DNA of 64,000 bases from Gordonia soli NBRC 108243. GTDB taxonomy: Bacteria > Actinomycetota > Actinomycetes > Mycobacteriales > Mycobacteriaceae. Position numbers and translations under genes: made by a program. The notes beneath the pieces were generated by a model. That model saw nothing but the letters and a program-made list of their open reading frames with translations, did no database searches and was not told the origin of the DNA. The DNA lies in the NCBI RefSeq assembly GCF_000334455.1, contig NZ_BANX01000020.1:1-64000 (forward strand). The letters are read 5' to 3'. Within the stretch, counting starts at the first letter, position 1, and each line of letters starts with the position of its first letter. Shown here piece by piece: positions 8,406-16,248 of this stretch.

Positions 8406-9173
8406 GTGGCGGTGCTCGTTCTGCTGCCGCCTTCCGAGACCAAGGCCGACGGAGGTCGAGGTGCTCCGCTCGATCTCGACACACTCGCCTTCGGCGAACT
8501 CACGCCGATCCGCAAACAGGTCGCCGATGCAGTCGTAACGCTCGCCGCGGACCTCGACGCGAGCCGGGCAGCGCTCGGACTCGGACTCGGTCAGCTCGCC
8601 GAGATCGACCGCAACGCCGAACTCTGGGTCTCCCCCACGATGCCGGCGATACGTCGCTACACCGGCGTGCTCTACGACGCCCTCGACTTCACCTCGCTGA
8701 CGCGCTCGGCCAAGGTCAAGGCCGGGGATCGACTCGCCATCGGGTCGGCGATGTTCGGCGTGGTGTCGGCGACCGACCTGATCCCCGCCTACCGTCTGTC
8801 CGGTGGCAGCAAACTTCCTGACCTGCCGACGCTCACCTCGCTGTGGAAGCCCGCGCTCACGCCCGCGCTGGCCGATCTCGACGATTTCATCGTCGACCTT
8901 CGCTCAGGCATCTACCAGCAGCTCGGCCCGGTACCCGGTGCCGTCACCGCCGGCGTGGTCAGCGAGGCACCTGACGGTTCACGAAAAGTCGTGAGTCACT
9001 TCAACAAGCATCACAAGGGCTTGATGGCTCGCGAGCTGGTGCAGACTCGTCGACGGGTGCGTGACATCAACGGTGTCGCGGCTGTGCTCGCCGATGCCGG
9101 GCAACGTGTGGAGATCACCTCACCCACCGAGATCGTGGTGGTCACCGACCAACCGGCGCCCGCACGTCGCTGA
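8406..9173 (+). CDS. yaaA: YaaA-family (DUF328) peroxide-stress protein
   Basis: A 255-residue protein from a GTG start. The N-terminus LVLLPPSETKADGG is the signature of the YaaA/UPF0246 family. Other conserved parts are YTGVLYDALDF, SAMFGVVSATDLIPAYRLSGGS and VVSHFNKHHKGLMARELV. YaaA in E. coli limits intracellular free iron and DNA damage after peroxide stress and has a DNA-binding fold. The same role here is inferred from family only. It is divergent from proS (about 100 bases) and convergent with efpA. Confidence 0.9.
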   Translation: MAVLVLLPPSETKADGGRGAPLDLDTLAFGELTPIRKQVADAVVTLAADLDASRAALGLGLGQLAEIDRNAELWVSPTMPAIRRYTGVLYDALDFTSLTRSAKVKAGDRLAIGSAMFGVVSATDLIPAYRLSGGSKLPDLPTLTSLWKPALTPALADLDDFIVDLRSGIYQQLGPVPGAVTAGVVSEAPDGSRKVVSHFNKHHKGLMARELVQTRRRVRDINGVAAVLADAGQRVEITSPTEIVVVTDQPAPARR

Positions 9174-9216
9174 CTGCGACCGCATCGGCACTACCCGACG
9201 GCGGGCGGATGAGCCG

Positions 9217-10743
9217 TCACTGCGGTCGGCGCGCGGTGTCCTCGACATCGAGAGTGGCGTTGGCCGCCTCCTGCGCGGCCTGCCCCTCGGCGACCTCTTC
9301 CGGCGTGAATCGCATGAACACGACCACGACCGCGGCCAGCACCGCGATCACGGCACACGAAGCGAATGCGAGGCCGTAGCCCTCCGCCAACGCGCTCAAC
9401 TGCGCGTCGTTCATGTTCTCGACCGGGCCGGTGGTTCCGCCCGCGGACAGGGTGCGGGAGGTGACGAGCGCACCGACCGCCACCAGCCCGACGGCGCCGC
9501 CGAGGTTCTGTGCCACCTGGGCCAGCGCGGTCAGCGGCCCGATCTCGGTCGGCGCCACGCCCGCGACGACCGACAGCGTCAACGGGATCACGGCCAACCC
9601 CACACCGAAGCCGATCACGACGACCGGTAACCCGATGCTCGGGAAGTAGGCGGGTGAGGTCGTGGCGATCGACGCAGCGAACAGGCAACCGACCAGCAAC
9701 ACCGCACCACCGGCCAGGACCAGCCAGCGCGGTTGGATCATCAACGCGAGCTTGGAGGCGATGGCCGCGGCGATGCCCAGTCCGAAGGCGAACGGCACGA
9801 CGGCCAACCCGCTCTGGATCGGCGAGTACTTGAGGATGCCCTGCAGGTACTGCGAGATGAACACCGCCATACACATCATGATCGCGCTGGCGAGCAGGAT
9901 CGAGACGAGTGCAGCGACGCGATTCTTGTTGTCGAAGAGCACGAACGGGAGGATCGGATTGCTCGCGCGACGCTCGACCGCGACGAATGCGATCAGCGCG
10001 AGACCACCGAGCACGAAGGCGCTGATCACGAGGGGGCTGGCCCAGCCGTTCGGACCTTCGTTGACACCGAGGACCAGCAGCGTCGCACCTGCCGTCCCGA
10101 GCACTGCGCCCGGGATGTCGAGTGCCATCCGTTCACCCTGGGACTCCCTCAGCGCGGCGAAGGCGCCGAGCACCACGACCACGCCGATCGGCACGTTGAT
10201 CAGGAACACCAGTCGCCAGGACACCTCGGTGAGGACGCCACCGAGGATCAGTCCGGCAACCGATCCGACACCGGTCATCGCGGCGTAGACGGCAAACGCC
10301 TGGCTACGGGCCTTGCCGGGAGCGAAGGTCGTCGCGACCAATGCCATCGCGGTCGGGGCGGCGATGGCGGCCGACGCACCCTGCAGGGCGCGGCCGATCA
10401 CCAGACTGGCCTCGTTCCAGGCCAGACCGCACAGCAGAGAGGTGAGTGTGAAGGCGACGACACCGACGATGAACATGCGCTTGCGCCCGAACGTGTCCCC
10501 CAGTCGTCCGCCGAGGAGCATGAGCCCGCCGAACGCGAGAACGTAGGCACTGATGATCCAGTTGGCCCCGGATTCCGACAGTTCGAGGGCACCCCGGATG
10601 CGCGGAAGCGCCAGAGCCGCCACCGTGCCGTCGAGCACCAGCAGCAACTGCATGCCACTGATGACGAAGATCGCCGGCCCGAAGACCCGCTGCTGACCGC
10701 CGATGATCCCCTGCGCCGCGTCCGACGCTCCCGAAGTGGCCAT
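9217..10743 (-). CDS. efpA: EfpA-type MFS multidrug/lipid exporter (14 TM, DHA2)
   Basis: About 508 residues from the ATG at 10743 (an upstream ATG at 10782 would add 13). It is a 14-span major facilitator of the QacA/DHA2 family: GMQLLLVLDGTVAALALPRI in TM1, the motif A loop GGRLGDTFGRKRMF, and the TM5 antiporter motif region GGVLTEVSWRLVFLINVPIG. The segment SRTLSAGGTTGPVENMNDAQ before the last span is closely shared with mycobacterial EfpA. The location between proS and cysG is also that of Rv2846c efpA. It probably exports drugs or lipids across the inner membrane. The upstream inverted repeat at 10771-10788 suggests its own regulation. Confidence 0.85.
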   Translation of the reverse strand: MATSGASDAAQGIIGGQQRVFGPAIFVISGMQLLLVLDGTVAALALPRIRGALELSESGANWIISAYVLAFGGLMLLGGRLGDTFGRKRMFIVGVVAFTLTSLLCGLAWNEASLVIGRALQGASAAIAAPTAMALVATTFAPGKARSQAFAVYAAMTGVGSVAGLILGGVLTEVSWRLVFLINVPIGVVVVLGAFAALRESQGERMALDIPGAVLGTAGATLLVLGVNEGPNGWASPLVISAFVLGGLALIAFVAVERRASNPILPFVLFDNKNRVAALVSILLASAIMMCMAVFISQYLQGILKYSPIQSGLAVVPFAFGLGIAAAIASKLALMIQPRWLVLAGGAVLLVGCLFAASIATTSPAYFPSIGLPVVVIGFGVGLAVIPLTLSVVAGVAPTEIGPLTALAQVAQNLGGAVGLVAVGALVTSRTLSAGGTTGPVENMNDAQLSALAEGYGLAFASCAVIAVLAAVVVVFMRFTPEEVAEGQAAQEAANATLDVEDTARRPQ

Positions 10744-10770
10744 AGGCAGCGACGGTACCGCCCACCGTTG

Positions 10771-10788
10771 CGAAGATGCCAATCTTCG
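10771..10788. promoter_or_regulatory. Inverted repeat upstream of efpA
   Basis: CGAAGAT (10771-10777) and ATCTTCG (10782-10788) are perfect 7-base arms around GCCA, 28 bases upstream of the efpA ATG. It has the form and position of a repressor or activator operator. No regulator gene is adjacent. Confidence 0.45.
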
Positions 10789-10832
10789 TTGTCGAACCGG
10801 TGATGTCGATCCGGGTGAGCGACGGGTCGGTG

Positions 10833-12110
10833 TCAGGGCTGGTGAGCACGCTCGGCGTCGCTGAACCCGGCGACGTCGCCGATGACGACGATGGCCGGTG
10901 GCCGCAGGTTCTCCGCGGCCGCCACCTGCGCGGCCGAACCCAGGTCGGTCCGCAGGACGCGCTGGGTGGGCAGCGATCCGTTCTCGATCATCGCGACCGG
11001 GGTGTCGGCCGGGCGGCCACCGTCGAGCAGCGCCGACGTGAAGACGTCGACCCGTTCCACGGCCATCATCAGCACCAAGGTGCCACGCAGTCGGCCCAAT
11101 GCCGGCCAGTCGATGAGCGAGTCGGGATGGTCGGGCGGGACGTGTCCGGAAGCGATGACGACCTCGTGGGTGACACCGCGGTGGGTGACCGGCACGCCCG
11201 CGGCGGCCGGGGCCGCGATGGCGCTGGTGACGCCGGGGACGACCGTGACCGGGACCCCGGCCTCGACACAGGCCTGCAGTTCCTCGAAACCGCGGCCGTA
11301 GACATACGGGTCGCCGCCCTTGAGGCGTACGACGAACTTGCCCTCCTGCGCGCGGTCGACGAGGACCTGGTTGATGGCCTCCTGCTTCATCGCTCGGCCG
11401 TAGGGGACCTTTGCGGCATCGATGATCTCGACCTGCGGACCGAGTGCAGCGAGCAGTTCCGGCGGCGCGAGGCGATCGGCGACCACCACGTCGGCGTCGG
11501 CCAGCAGACGCTGGCCCCGCACGGTGATCAGGTCGGGATCGCCGGGACCGCCACCGACGAGCGCGACTCCCGCCGCTCGGGGCGCGTCGTCCTCGACGGT
11601 CAGCGAACCGTCGGCGAGTGCCTTGCCGATCGCGGCGCGCATCGCTGCCGAGATGCGGTGGTCACCACTCGCGAGGACGCCGTACTGGACGTCACGATGA
11701 CGTCCCGACGCCGGCGTGACCGCGGTACCGAACCGCGCGTCGTCGGCACGGACACAGAAGGTGTGTCGACGTTCGGCCTCGGCCACCACCGCCGCATTGA
11801 CCTCGGGATCGTCGGTGCAGGCCATCGCGTACCAGGCGCCGTCGAGGTCACCGTCCCGGTATGCCCGTCGCGACACGGTGATCCCGGGAAACGACTCGAC
11901 CGCAGGGGTCGGGTCGACTGCGATCACGTAGACGTCGGCGCCCGACGCCACCAGGTTCGGGAGTCGCCGTTGCGCGACGGAGCCCCCGCCGACGACCACC
12001 ACTCGACGACCGTCGAGGTCGAGACCGACCAGGTAGTGACCGCGTGCCGCGGACGGCACCGATCGTGGATCGGGCTCGACGGGTTCGGTCGCCGGTGGCA
12101 CATCGGACAT
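10833..12110 (-). CDS. cysG: Sirohaem synthase: precorrin-2 dehydrogenase / uroporphyrinogen-III C-methyltransferase
   Basis: About 425 residues from the ATG at 12110. The N-terminal part (about 25-170) is the NAD-dependent precorrin-2 dehydrogenase/ferrochelatase module (LVGLDLDGRRVVVVGGGSVAQRRLPNLVASGADV). The C-terminal half is a SAM-dependent tetrapyrrole methylase: VALVGGGPGDPDLITVRGQRLL, VVADRLAPPELL and VVRLKGGDPYVYGRGFEE. It makes precorrin-2 for both sirohaem and cobalamin. The longer open frame upstream of 12110 has no family similarity. It lies next to efpA as in Rv2847c, in a neighbourhood rich in cob genes. Confidence 0.93.
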   Translation of the reverse strand: MSDVPPATEPVEPDPRSVPSAARGHYLVGLDLDGRRVVVVGGGSVAQRRLPNLVASGADVYVIAVDPTPAVESFPGITVSRRAYRDGDLDGAWYAMACTDDPEVNAAVVAEAERRHTFCVRADDARFGTAVTPASGRHRDVQYGVLASGDHRISAAMRAAIGKALADGSLTVEDDAPRAAGVALVGGGPGDPDLITVRGQRLLADADVVVADRLAPPELLAALGPQVEIIDAAKVPYGRAMKQEAINQVLVDRAQEGKFVVRLKGGDPYVYGRGFEELQACVEAGVPVTVVPGVTSAIAAPAAAGVPVTHRGVTHEVVIASGHVPPDHPDSLIDWPALGRLRGTLVLMMAVERVDVFTSALLDGGRPADTPVAMIENGSLPTQRVLRTDLGSAAQVAAAENLRPPAIVVIGDVAGFSDAERAHQP

Positions 12111-12190
12111 GACCAACGAGCCTACCGAGCCTGCGGCATCGTGCAGGGTTCGGACGCCGGATGCTCGTTCCGTCGCACTGCACGAGCGCG

Positions 12191-12508
12191 TCAGAGCGCG
12201 AGATCGCCGGATCGTCGGACGCGGTCCCACATGTCGGCGACCGGCACACCGGCGCGGTGCGCGGCCGCCCGGACCGCGTCCGCGAGCAGCATCGACGCCG
12301 CATACTCGCCGACCGTCGGGTCAGCGGTGTGGGCACGGATCTCGTTCCACCAGCTGATGTTCCCGCATCCGGCGGCCTCGGCCATCGAGATGGCGGTGTC
12401 GAACCCCGGTAGTCGGGCGGCAGCCGACTGCCGAGCCTCCACACCGTGCTCACCTGCCCCCGTCAGGTCAGCCTGTGCGTTTCCGGCGGCCTCCCACACC
12501 ACGGTCAT
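12191..12508 (-). CDS. Small hypothetical protein coupled to the desaturase
   Basis: A 105-residue protein starting with an ATG at 12508 that overlaps the desaturase stop by four bases (ATGA), so it is translationally coupled. It is mainly helical and Ala-rich, with a conserved-looking core GFDTAISMAEAAGCGNISWWNEIRAHTADPTVGEYAASMLLADAVRAA and the C-terminal DMWDRVRRSGDL. There is no signal peptide, membrane span or recognisable motif. Coupling to a fatty acyl desaturase suggests an accessory or regulatory subunit, which is inference. I do not recognise the family. Confidence 0.6.
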   Translation of the reverse strand: MTVVWEAAGNAQADLTGAGEHGVEARQSAAARLPGFDTAISMAEAAGCGNISWWNEIRAHTADPTVGEYAASMLLADAVRAAAHRAGVPVADMWDRVRRSGDLAL

Positions 12509-13521
12509 CGGAGTCCCCCGTTGCGTTCGCCGCCGACGCCACGGGCGCGCTGACGGGCGAGCGCTCGCTCGCGCGACTCCTCGAACCGCACGACCGCGGC
12601 CGCCATGTCCTCGAGGTATGCGGCGAGTTCCTCGCGATGCTGCTCCCCCGTGGGCCCGAAGTCGTCGCGCTCGAAGATCCGCCACTTGCGCAGCACCGGC
12701 ATCACCACCTCCGAGAGGTGTTGCGGTAGATCGTAGATCCCGCCCTTCGCGATGAGCACCGCGTTACGTCGGAAGTTCGGCATGGTGGCGCCCGGCATCT
12801 GGAAGTTGGCGACGATCGCATGGATGGCCGCCATGGCCTGATCGGGTACGAGGTCGAGGGCTCCGGCCACGATGTTCCGATAGAAGAGCATGTGCAGGTT
12901 CTCGTCGGCCGCGACCCGCTGAAGCATCCGATCGGCGATCGGATCACCACACGCCTTGCCGGTGTTGCGGTGACTGACCCGGGTCGCGAGTTCCTGGAAA
13001 CTCACATAGGCGACCGCGCAGAGCATGTCGAGGCTGTGGTCACGCTGCCCGTCGTCGTCCGGCAGTGGGTCGAAGCCGGAAGTCATGTGCGCCATCCGCA
13101 GACGTTCGAGTTCCACCGGGTCGACCCCACGGGTCACCACCAGGTAGTCGCGCATCACCGTCGAATGCCGCATCTCCTCGGCGGTCCATCGACCGACCCA
13201 GAAGCCCCACGCGTCGTCGAGACTGAAGTTGTCGGCTATCACCCGGTGATACGACGGCAGATTGTCCTCGGTGAGCAGGTTCGTGATCATCGCGGCTCTC
13301 GCCGTCTCCGACAGTCGCGACTCGGCGGGGTCCCAGTCGTGTCCACCGAGGGCCGCGAAGTTGCGGCCGTCGTCCCACGGCACGTAGTCGTGCGGATGCC
13401 AGTCCTTGGTCATCCGCATGTGGCGGTCGACCTCGGTCTCGCACACCGGTAACAGTTCGGTCAGCAGATCCGACCCCGACATCGAGGGCAGCTCGGCATG
13501 TGGATCGACGAGCATCGTCAT
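12505..13521 (-). CDS. Acyl-ACP desaturase (DesA family, soluble di-iron)
   Basis: A 338-residue member of the soluble di-iron fatty acyl-ACP desaturases. The two metal-binding motifs are visible: EEMRH (near 115) and DENLH (near 208), with the earlier acidic ligand in LLTEDNLPSYHRVI. It introduces a double bond into a long acyl chain on carrier protein, using reductant and oxygen, in the cytosol. The second site reads DENLH rather than EENRH, as in mycobacterial DesA1/DesA2 proteins. It is divergent from the DevR-type regulator with a 149-base shared control region and is followed by a coupled small gene. Confidence 0.9.
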   Translation of the reverse strand: MTMLVDPHAELPSMSGSDLLTELLPVCETEVDRHMRMTKDWHPHDYVPWDDGRNFAALGGHDWDPAESRLSETARAAMITNLLTEDNLPSYHRVIADNFSLDDAWGFWVGRWTAEEMRHSTVMRDYLVVTRGVDPVELERLRMAHMTSGFDPLPDDDGQRDHSLDMLCAVAYVSFQELATRVSHRNTGKACGDPIADRMLQRVAADENLHMLFYRNIVAGALDLVPDQAMAAIHAIVANFQMPGATMPNFRRNAVLIAKGGIYDLPQHLSEVVMPVLRKWRIFERDDFGPTGEQHREELAAYLEDMAAAVVRFEESRERALARQRARGVGGERNGGLR

Positions 13522-13601
13522 GGGTCTCTCCTGCTCAGAGGGTGTGAAGGTGATCTGAGTCCACTGTCGCCCCGGTCGTGTGCCTGCGGCATGGGCCGAA
13601 G

Positions 13602-13619
13602 GTCCCGATCTTGCGGGAC
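13602..13619. promoter_or_regulatory. Inverted repeat in the desaturase/devR divergent region
   Basis: GTCCCG (13602-13607) and CGGGAC (13614-13619) flank ATCTTG. It lies 51 bases before the devR-type ATG and about 80 bases before the desaturase start. It contains the GGGAC/GTCCC half-sites of DosR boxes, but in the opposite relative orientation to the known 20-base box. It may be an operator; DevR binding is only a guess. Confidence 0.35.
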
Positions 13620-13670
13620 GACGGTCACGTCCGCTGCGTGGCCGGCCCGGGCGGCGGTAGCGTTCGCGTC

Positions 13671-14342
13671 ATGAGCTCCACCCAGCCCCCGACCGACCGG
13701 CCCGTCCGGGTATTCCTCGTCGACGACCACGAACTCGTACGCCGAGGACTCCGGGATCTGCTGGGCACGGCATCCGACGTCGAGGTGATCGGAGAGGCGG
13801 CGTCGGTCGCGGAGGCAGCGGTCGGAATCGGGGCGTCGGTCCCCGATGTGGCGGTTCTCGACGTCCGGCTCCCCGACGGCAACGGGGTCGAACTGTGCCG
13901 CGACGTGCGGGCGGCGCACCCAGAGGTGCGGTGTCTGATGTTGACCAGCTACGCAGACGACGAGGCCCTACTCGCCGCGGTACTCGCGGGTGCATCCGGA
14001 TTCGTTCTCAAGCAGATCCTCGGCCAGGATCTCGTCGCTGCAGTCAGAACAGTCGGGCACGGCGGCTCTCTGCTCGACGATCGGAGCACTCGTGCGCTCC
14101 TGGATCGTCTGCGGGACAGCCAGAATCCGCGCACCGACCCCCTGGCGGAGCTGACCGACCAGGAGCGGCAGGTCTTCGAACTCATCGGCGAGGGGCTCAC
14201 CAACCGACAGATCGCCGCGCGGATGTTTTTGGCGGAGAAAACGATCAAGAACTACGTGTCCCGCGTGCTGTCCAAACTCGACATGCAACGCCGCACCCAG
14301 GTCGCGGTTCTCGCCACCGAGCTGCGCGACGACCGGCGCTGA
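13671..14342 (+). CDS. devR: DevR/DosR-type response regulator (NarL/LuxR family)
   Basis: A 223-residue response regulator. The receiver domain has the acidic pair D18/D19 (FLVDDHE), phospho-acceptor D64 ([11 protein letters not shown]), T92 (LTSY) and K114. The C-terminal LuxR HTH ([43 protein letters not shown]) is nearly word-for-word that of mycobacterial DosR, including MFLAEKT and RRTQVAV. DosR controls the hypoxia/nitric-oxide dormancy response. The upstream extension to 13578 is unlikely to be translated. Unlike in M. tuberculosis, the cognate-type kinase is not downstream but converges from 14605, at the end of another operon. Confidence 0.85.
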   Translation: MSSTQPPTDRPVRVFLVDDHELVRRGLRDLLGTASDVEVIGEAASVAEAAVGIGASVPDVAVLDVRLPDGNGVELCRDVRAAHPEVRCLMLTSYADDEALLAAVLAGASGFVLKQILGQDLVAAVRTVGHGGSLLDDRSTRALLDRLRDSQNPRTDPLAELTDQERQVFELIGEGLTNRQIAARMFLAEKTIKNYVSRVLSKLDMQRRTQVAVLATELRDDRR

Positions 14343-14383
14343 GCCGAGCGCGACTGCAGAGCGCGTGATCTTGTTCCCGTGCG

Positions 14384-14580
14384 TCAGTCGGCGGGTCCCC
14401 AACGCGCAAAGAGAGCCGGTTCGAGTTCTTCGGGATCGAGCCCCGTGATCGCCTGCCGCAGACCGATTGTGACGACCCTACGACGCTTTGTTTCGCGGTA
14501 CCAGATCCGTACCGCTCATGCGCGCGAATGCAGATCGAGTCGTCATCGACGTGCAGTTCAAGCCGACAGCGATAACCGGC
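14384..14580 (-). pseudogene. Possible decayed coding remnant between devR and devS
   Basis: The 262-base space between the convergent two-component genes holds minus-strand sequence that reads like protein in two frames. Residues AGYRCRLELHVDDDSICIRA come from 14580-14521. Then, after a frame change, an uninterrupted 43-codon stretch (14515-14384) contains VRIWYRETKRRRVVTIGLRQ and ends with ALFARWGPAD and a TGA. There is no start codon in the second frame and the two parts do not join in one frame. This suggests a frameshifted remnant of a small gene. It could also be chance. Confidence 0.3.
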
Positions 14581-14604
14581 GCTGAACCCAGCACCTGCGC
14601 ACAG

Positions 14605-16248
14605 CTAACCCGTCAACGGAATCGTCCAGGTGAGGGTGGTGCCCGACGGCCCGCGCCCACCTCGGGGCGTGGTCACCACGGTGAACGTGCCGTCGCACTG
14701 TTCTGCGCGCCGCGTGAGGTTGTCGAGGCCGCGATAGGTCACGTCGGGAGCGATCCCGACACCGTCGTCGCTGATCTCGATCACCAGTACGTCATCCGCG
14801 CTCACCGACACCTCGATGCGATCGGCGTCGGCATGCCGGAGCGCATTGCTCAGCCCCTCGCGGAGCACCGCGTCGACATGCGGACCGACCGAGGCGGGCA
14901 CGAGCGTGTCGACCGGTCCTGCGAAAGCGACACCCGGCGCCGTCGGGGCATGGACGGCCAACTCGGCGACGATGTCGAGGACCCGGCGGCGCAGGGTTGC
15001 GGAGTCGGATCGGTCGGCGTCGGTCTGCAGGTCGAAGATCGACGTCCGGATCTGGGCGATCGTCCGATCGAGATCGCCTATGACCTGCTGCAGCCTCTCG
15101 GCGGCAGGTTCACCGATCGCTCCCGGCTCGGAGGCGGCCAGCACCGACTGGATCGACATCCCGACGGCGAACAACCGCTGGATCACGTGATCGTGCAGGT
15201 CGCGCGCGATCCGGTGGCGGTCCTCACCACGCTCCAGATCACGTGCGAGCTGCTGTTGTTCGGCGTAGGCGACGGCGAGTGAGGCCACCTCCGCGACACC
15301 CGCCAGCCCGGCGACGTCCTCGTCGTCCCAGCTGCGACGATCGCGGTGGGTCACCACGATCGCGCCGAAGGTTCCCGATGCCCGCTGCAGCGGGACGATC
15401 GTCGCCCATTCGGCCGACCTCCGGACGAGGATTTGGGGCACGCTGTCCGCGGGGACCACGGTCTGTCGGGTGATGCCCGGCAACGACAGGGGCTCCGCCG
15501 GCGCGGGCGGATCTCCGGTGTGCGCGCGGACCCGCAGATGATCGGGATCGCCGGTCAGGAGCATCACATCGACTGCGGACGTCAGCTCAGCGACGTCGAT
15601 GCAGAGACGAGACACGGTGTCGTCCAACGAGATACCTGCGAGCGGCTCGGACCCGCGCCGGGCGAGTACCTGCATCCACCGATGCCGCGTGCGCGCACGC
15701 TCGAACAGCCGCGCGTTGTCGACCGCGATCCCCGCGGCGACGGCCAGCACACCGACCAGGGCCTCGTCCGATTCGCTGAACTCGACCCCGCCCCGCTTCT
15801 CGGTCAGGTAGATGCTGCCGAAGACATCGCCACGCACGATGATCGGAGCGCCCAGGAACGTCGTCATCGGCGGATGCCCCGCTGGGAAGCCCACCGATGC
15901 GGGATGCGCCGACAACTCCGGGATACGTTGCACCCGTGGCTGTTCGATGAGTTCACCGAGCACACCCCGCCCCACCGGGAGGTGACCCATCCGCGCGCGC
16001 TGCGCAGGTGTGATGCCGATGTGGACGAACGCGCTGAGGCCACCGTTGCGGCCACGGACCCCGAGAGCGCCGTACCGGGCGTCGAGGACACCCGCCGCCA
16101 CCTCCACGATGCGTTGCAGCGCGTCGTCGAGTTCGAGGCCCTGCCCGACCACCAGGACCGCCTCGAGCAGGTCGGCAAGCACGGCCGGGTCCTCGACGCC
16201 GCGGGTCCGTAGGGCCGCGAGCGCCGAATGCAGATTTCGGGTGGTCAT
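14605..16248 (-). CDS. DevS/DosT-type haem-GAF sensor histidine kinase
   Basis: About 547 residues from the ATG at 16248. GAF-A (about 40-180) closely resembles DosS: ARYGALGVRG, GRGVLGELIEQPR, HPASVGFPAGHPPM, TFLGAPI and AAGIAVDNARLFE. H125 (GHPPM) is at the position of the proximal haem ligand of DosS/DosT. GAF-B (about 205-330) follows. HisKA_3 has RIARDLHDHVIQRLFAVG (phospho-acceptor H352), and the HATPase ends with LREGLSNALRHADADRIEV and EISDDGVGI. It should sense O2, NO or CO and phosphorylate the DevR-type regulator that converges on it. Its ATG overlaps the cobB stop (ATGA at 16245-16248), placing it last in the mqo-cob operon. A longer upstream frame is only the shadow of cobB. Confidence 0.85.
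   Translation of the reverse strand: MTTRNLHSALAALRTRGVEDPAVLADLLEAVLVVGQGLELDDALQRIVEVAAGVLDARYGALGVRGRNGGLSAFVHIGITPAQRARMGHLPVGRGVLGELIEQPRVQRIPELSAHPASVGFPAGHPPMTTFLGAPIIVRGDVFGSIYLTEKRGGVEFSESDEALVGVLAVAAGIAVDNARLFERARTRHRWMQVLARRGSEPLAGISLDDTVSRLCIDVAELTSAVDVMLLTGDPDHLRVRAHTGDPPAPAEPLSLPGITRQTVVPADSVPQILVRRSAEWATIVPLQRASGTFGAIVVTHRDRRSWDDEDVAGLAGVAEVASLAVAYAEQQQLARDLERGEDRHRIARDLHDHVIQRLFAVGMSIQSVLAASEPGAIGEPAAERLQQVIGDLDRTIAQIRTSIFDLQTDADRSDSATLRRRVLDIVAELAVHAPTAPGVAFAGPVDTLVPASVGPHVDAVLREGLSNALRHADADRIEVSVSADDVLVIEISDDGVGIAPDVTYRGLDNLTRRAEQCDGTFTVVTTPRGGRGPSGTTLTWTIPLTG

Noticed and set aside
10776..12755. Long plus-strand open frame (659 codons) over cysG
   Set aside because: Antisense shadow of cysG and the coupled small gene; biased composition and no motif.
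13602..13619. Classic DosR box before devR
   Set aside because: The half-sites face outward rather than inward, so it is not the known 20-base box. Reported only as an inverted repeat.
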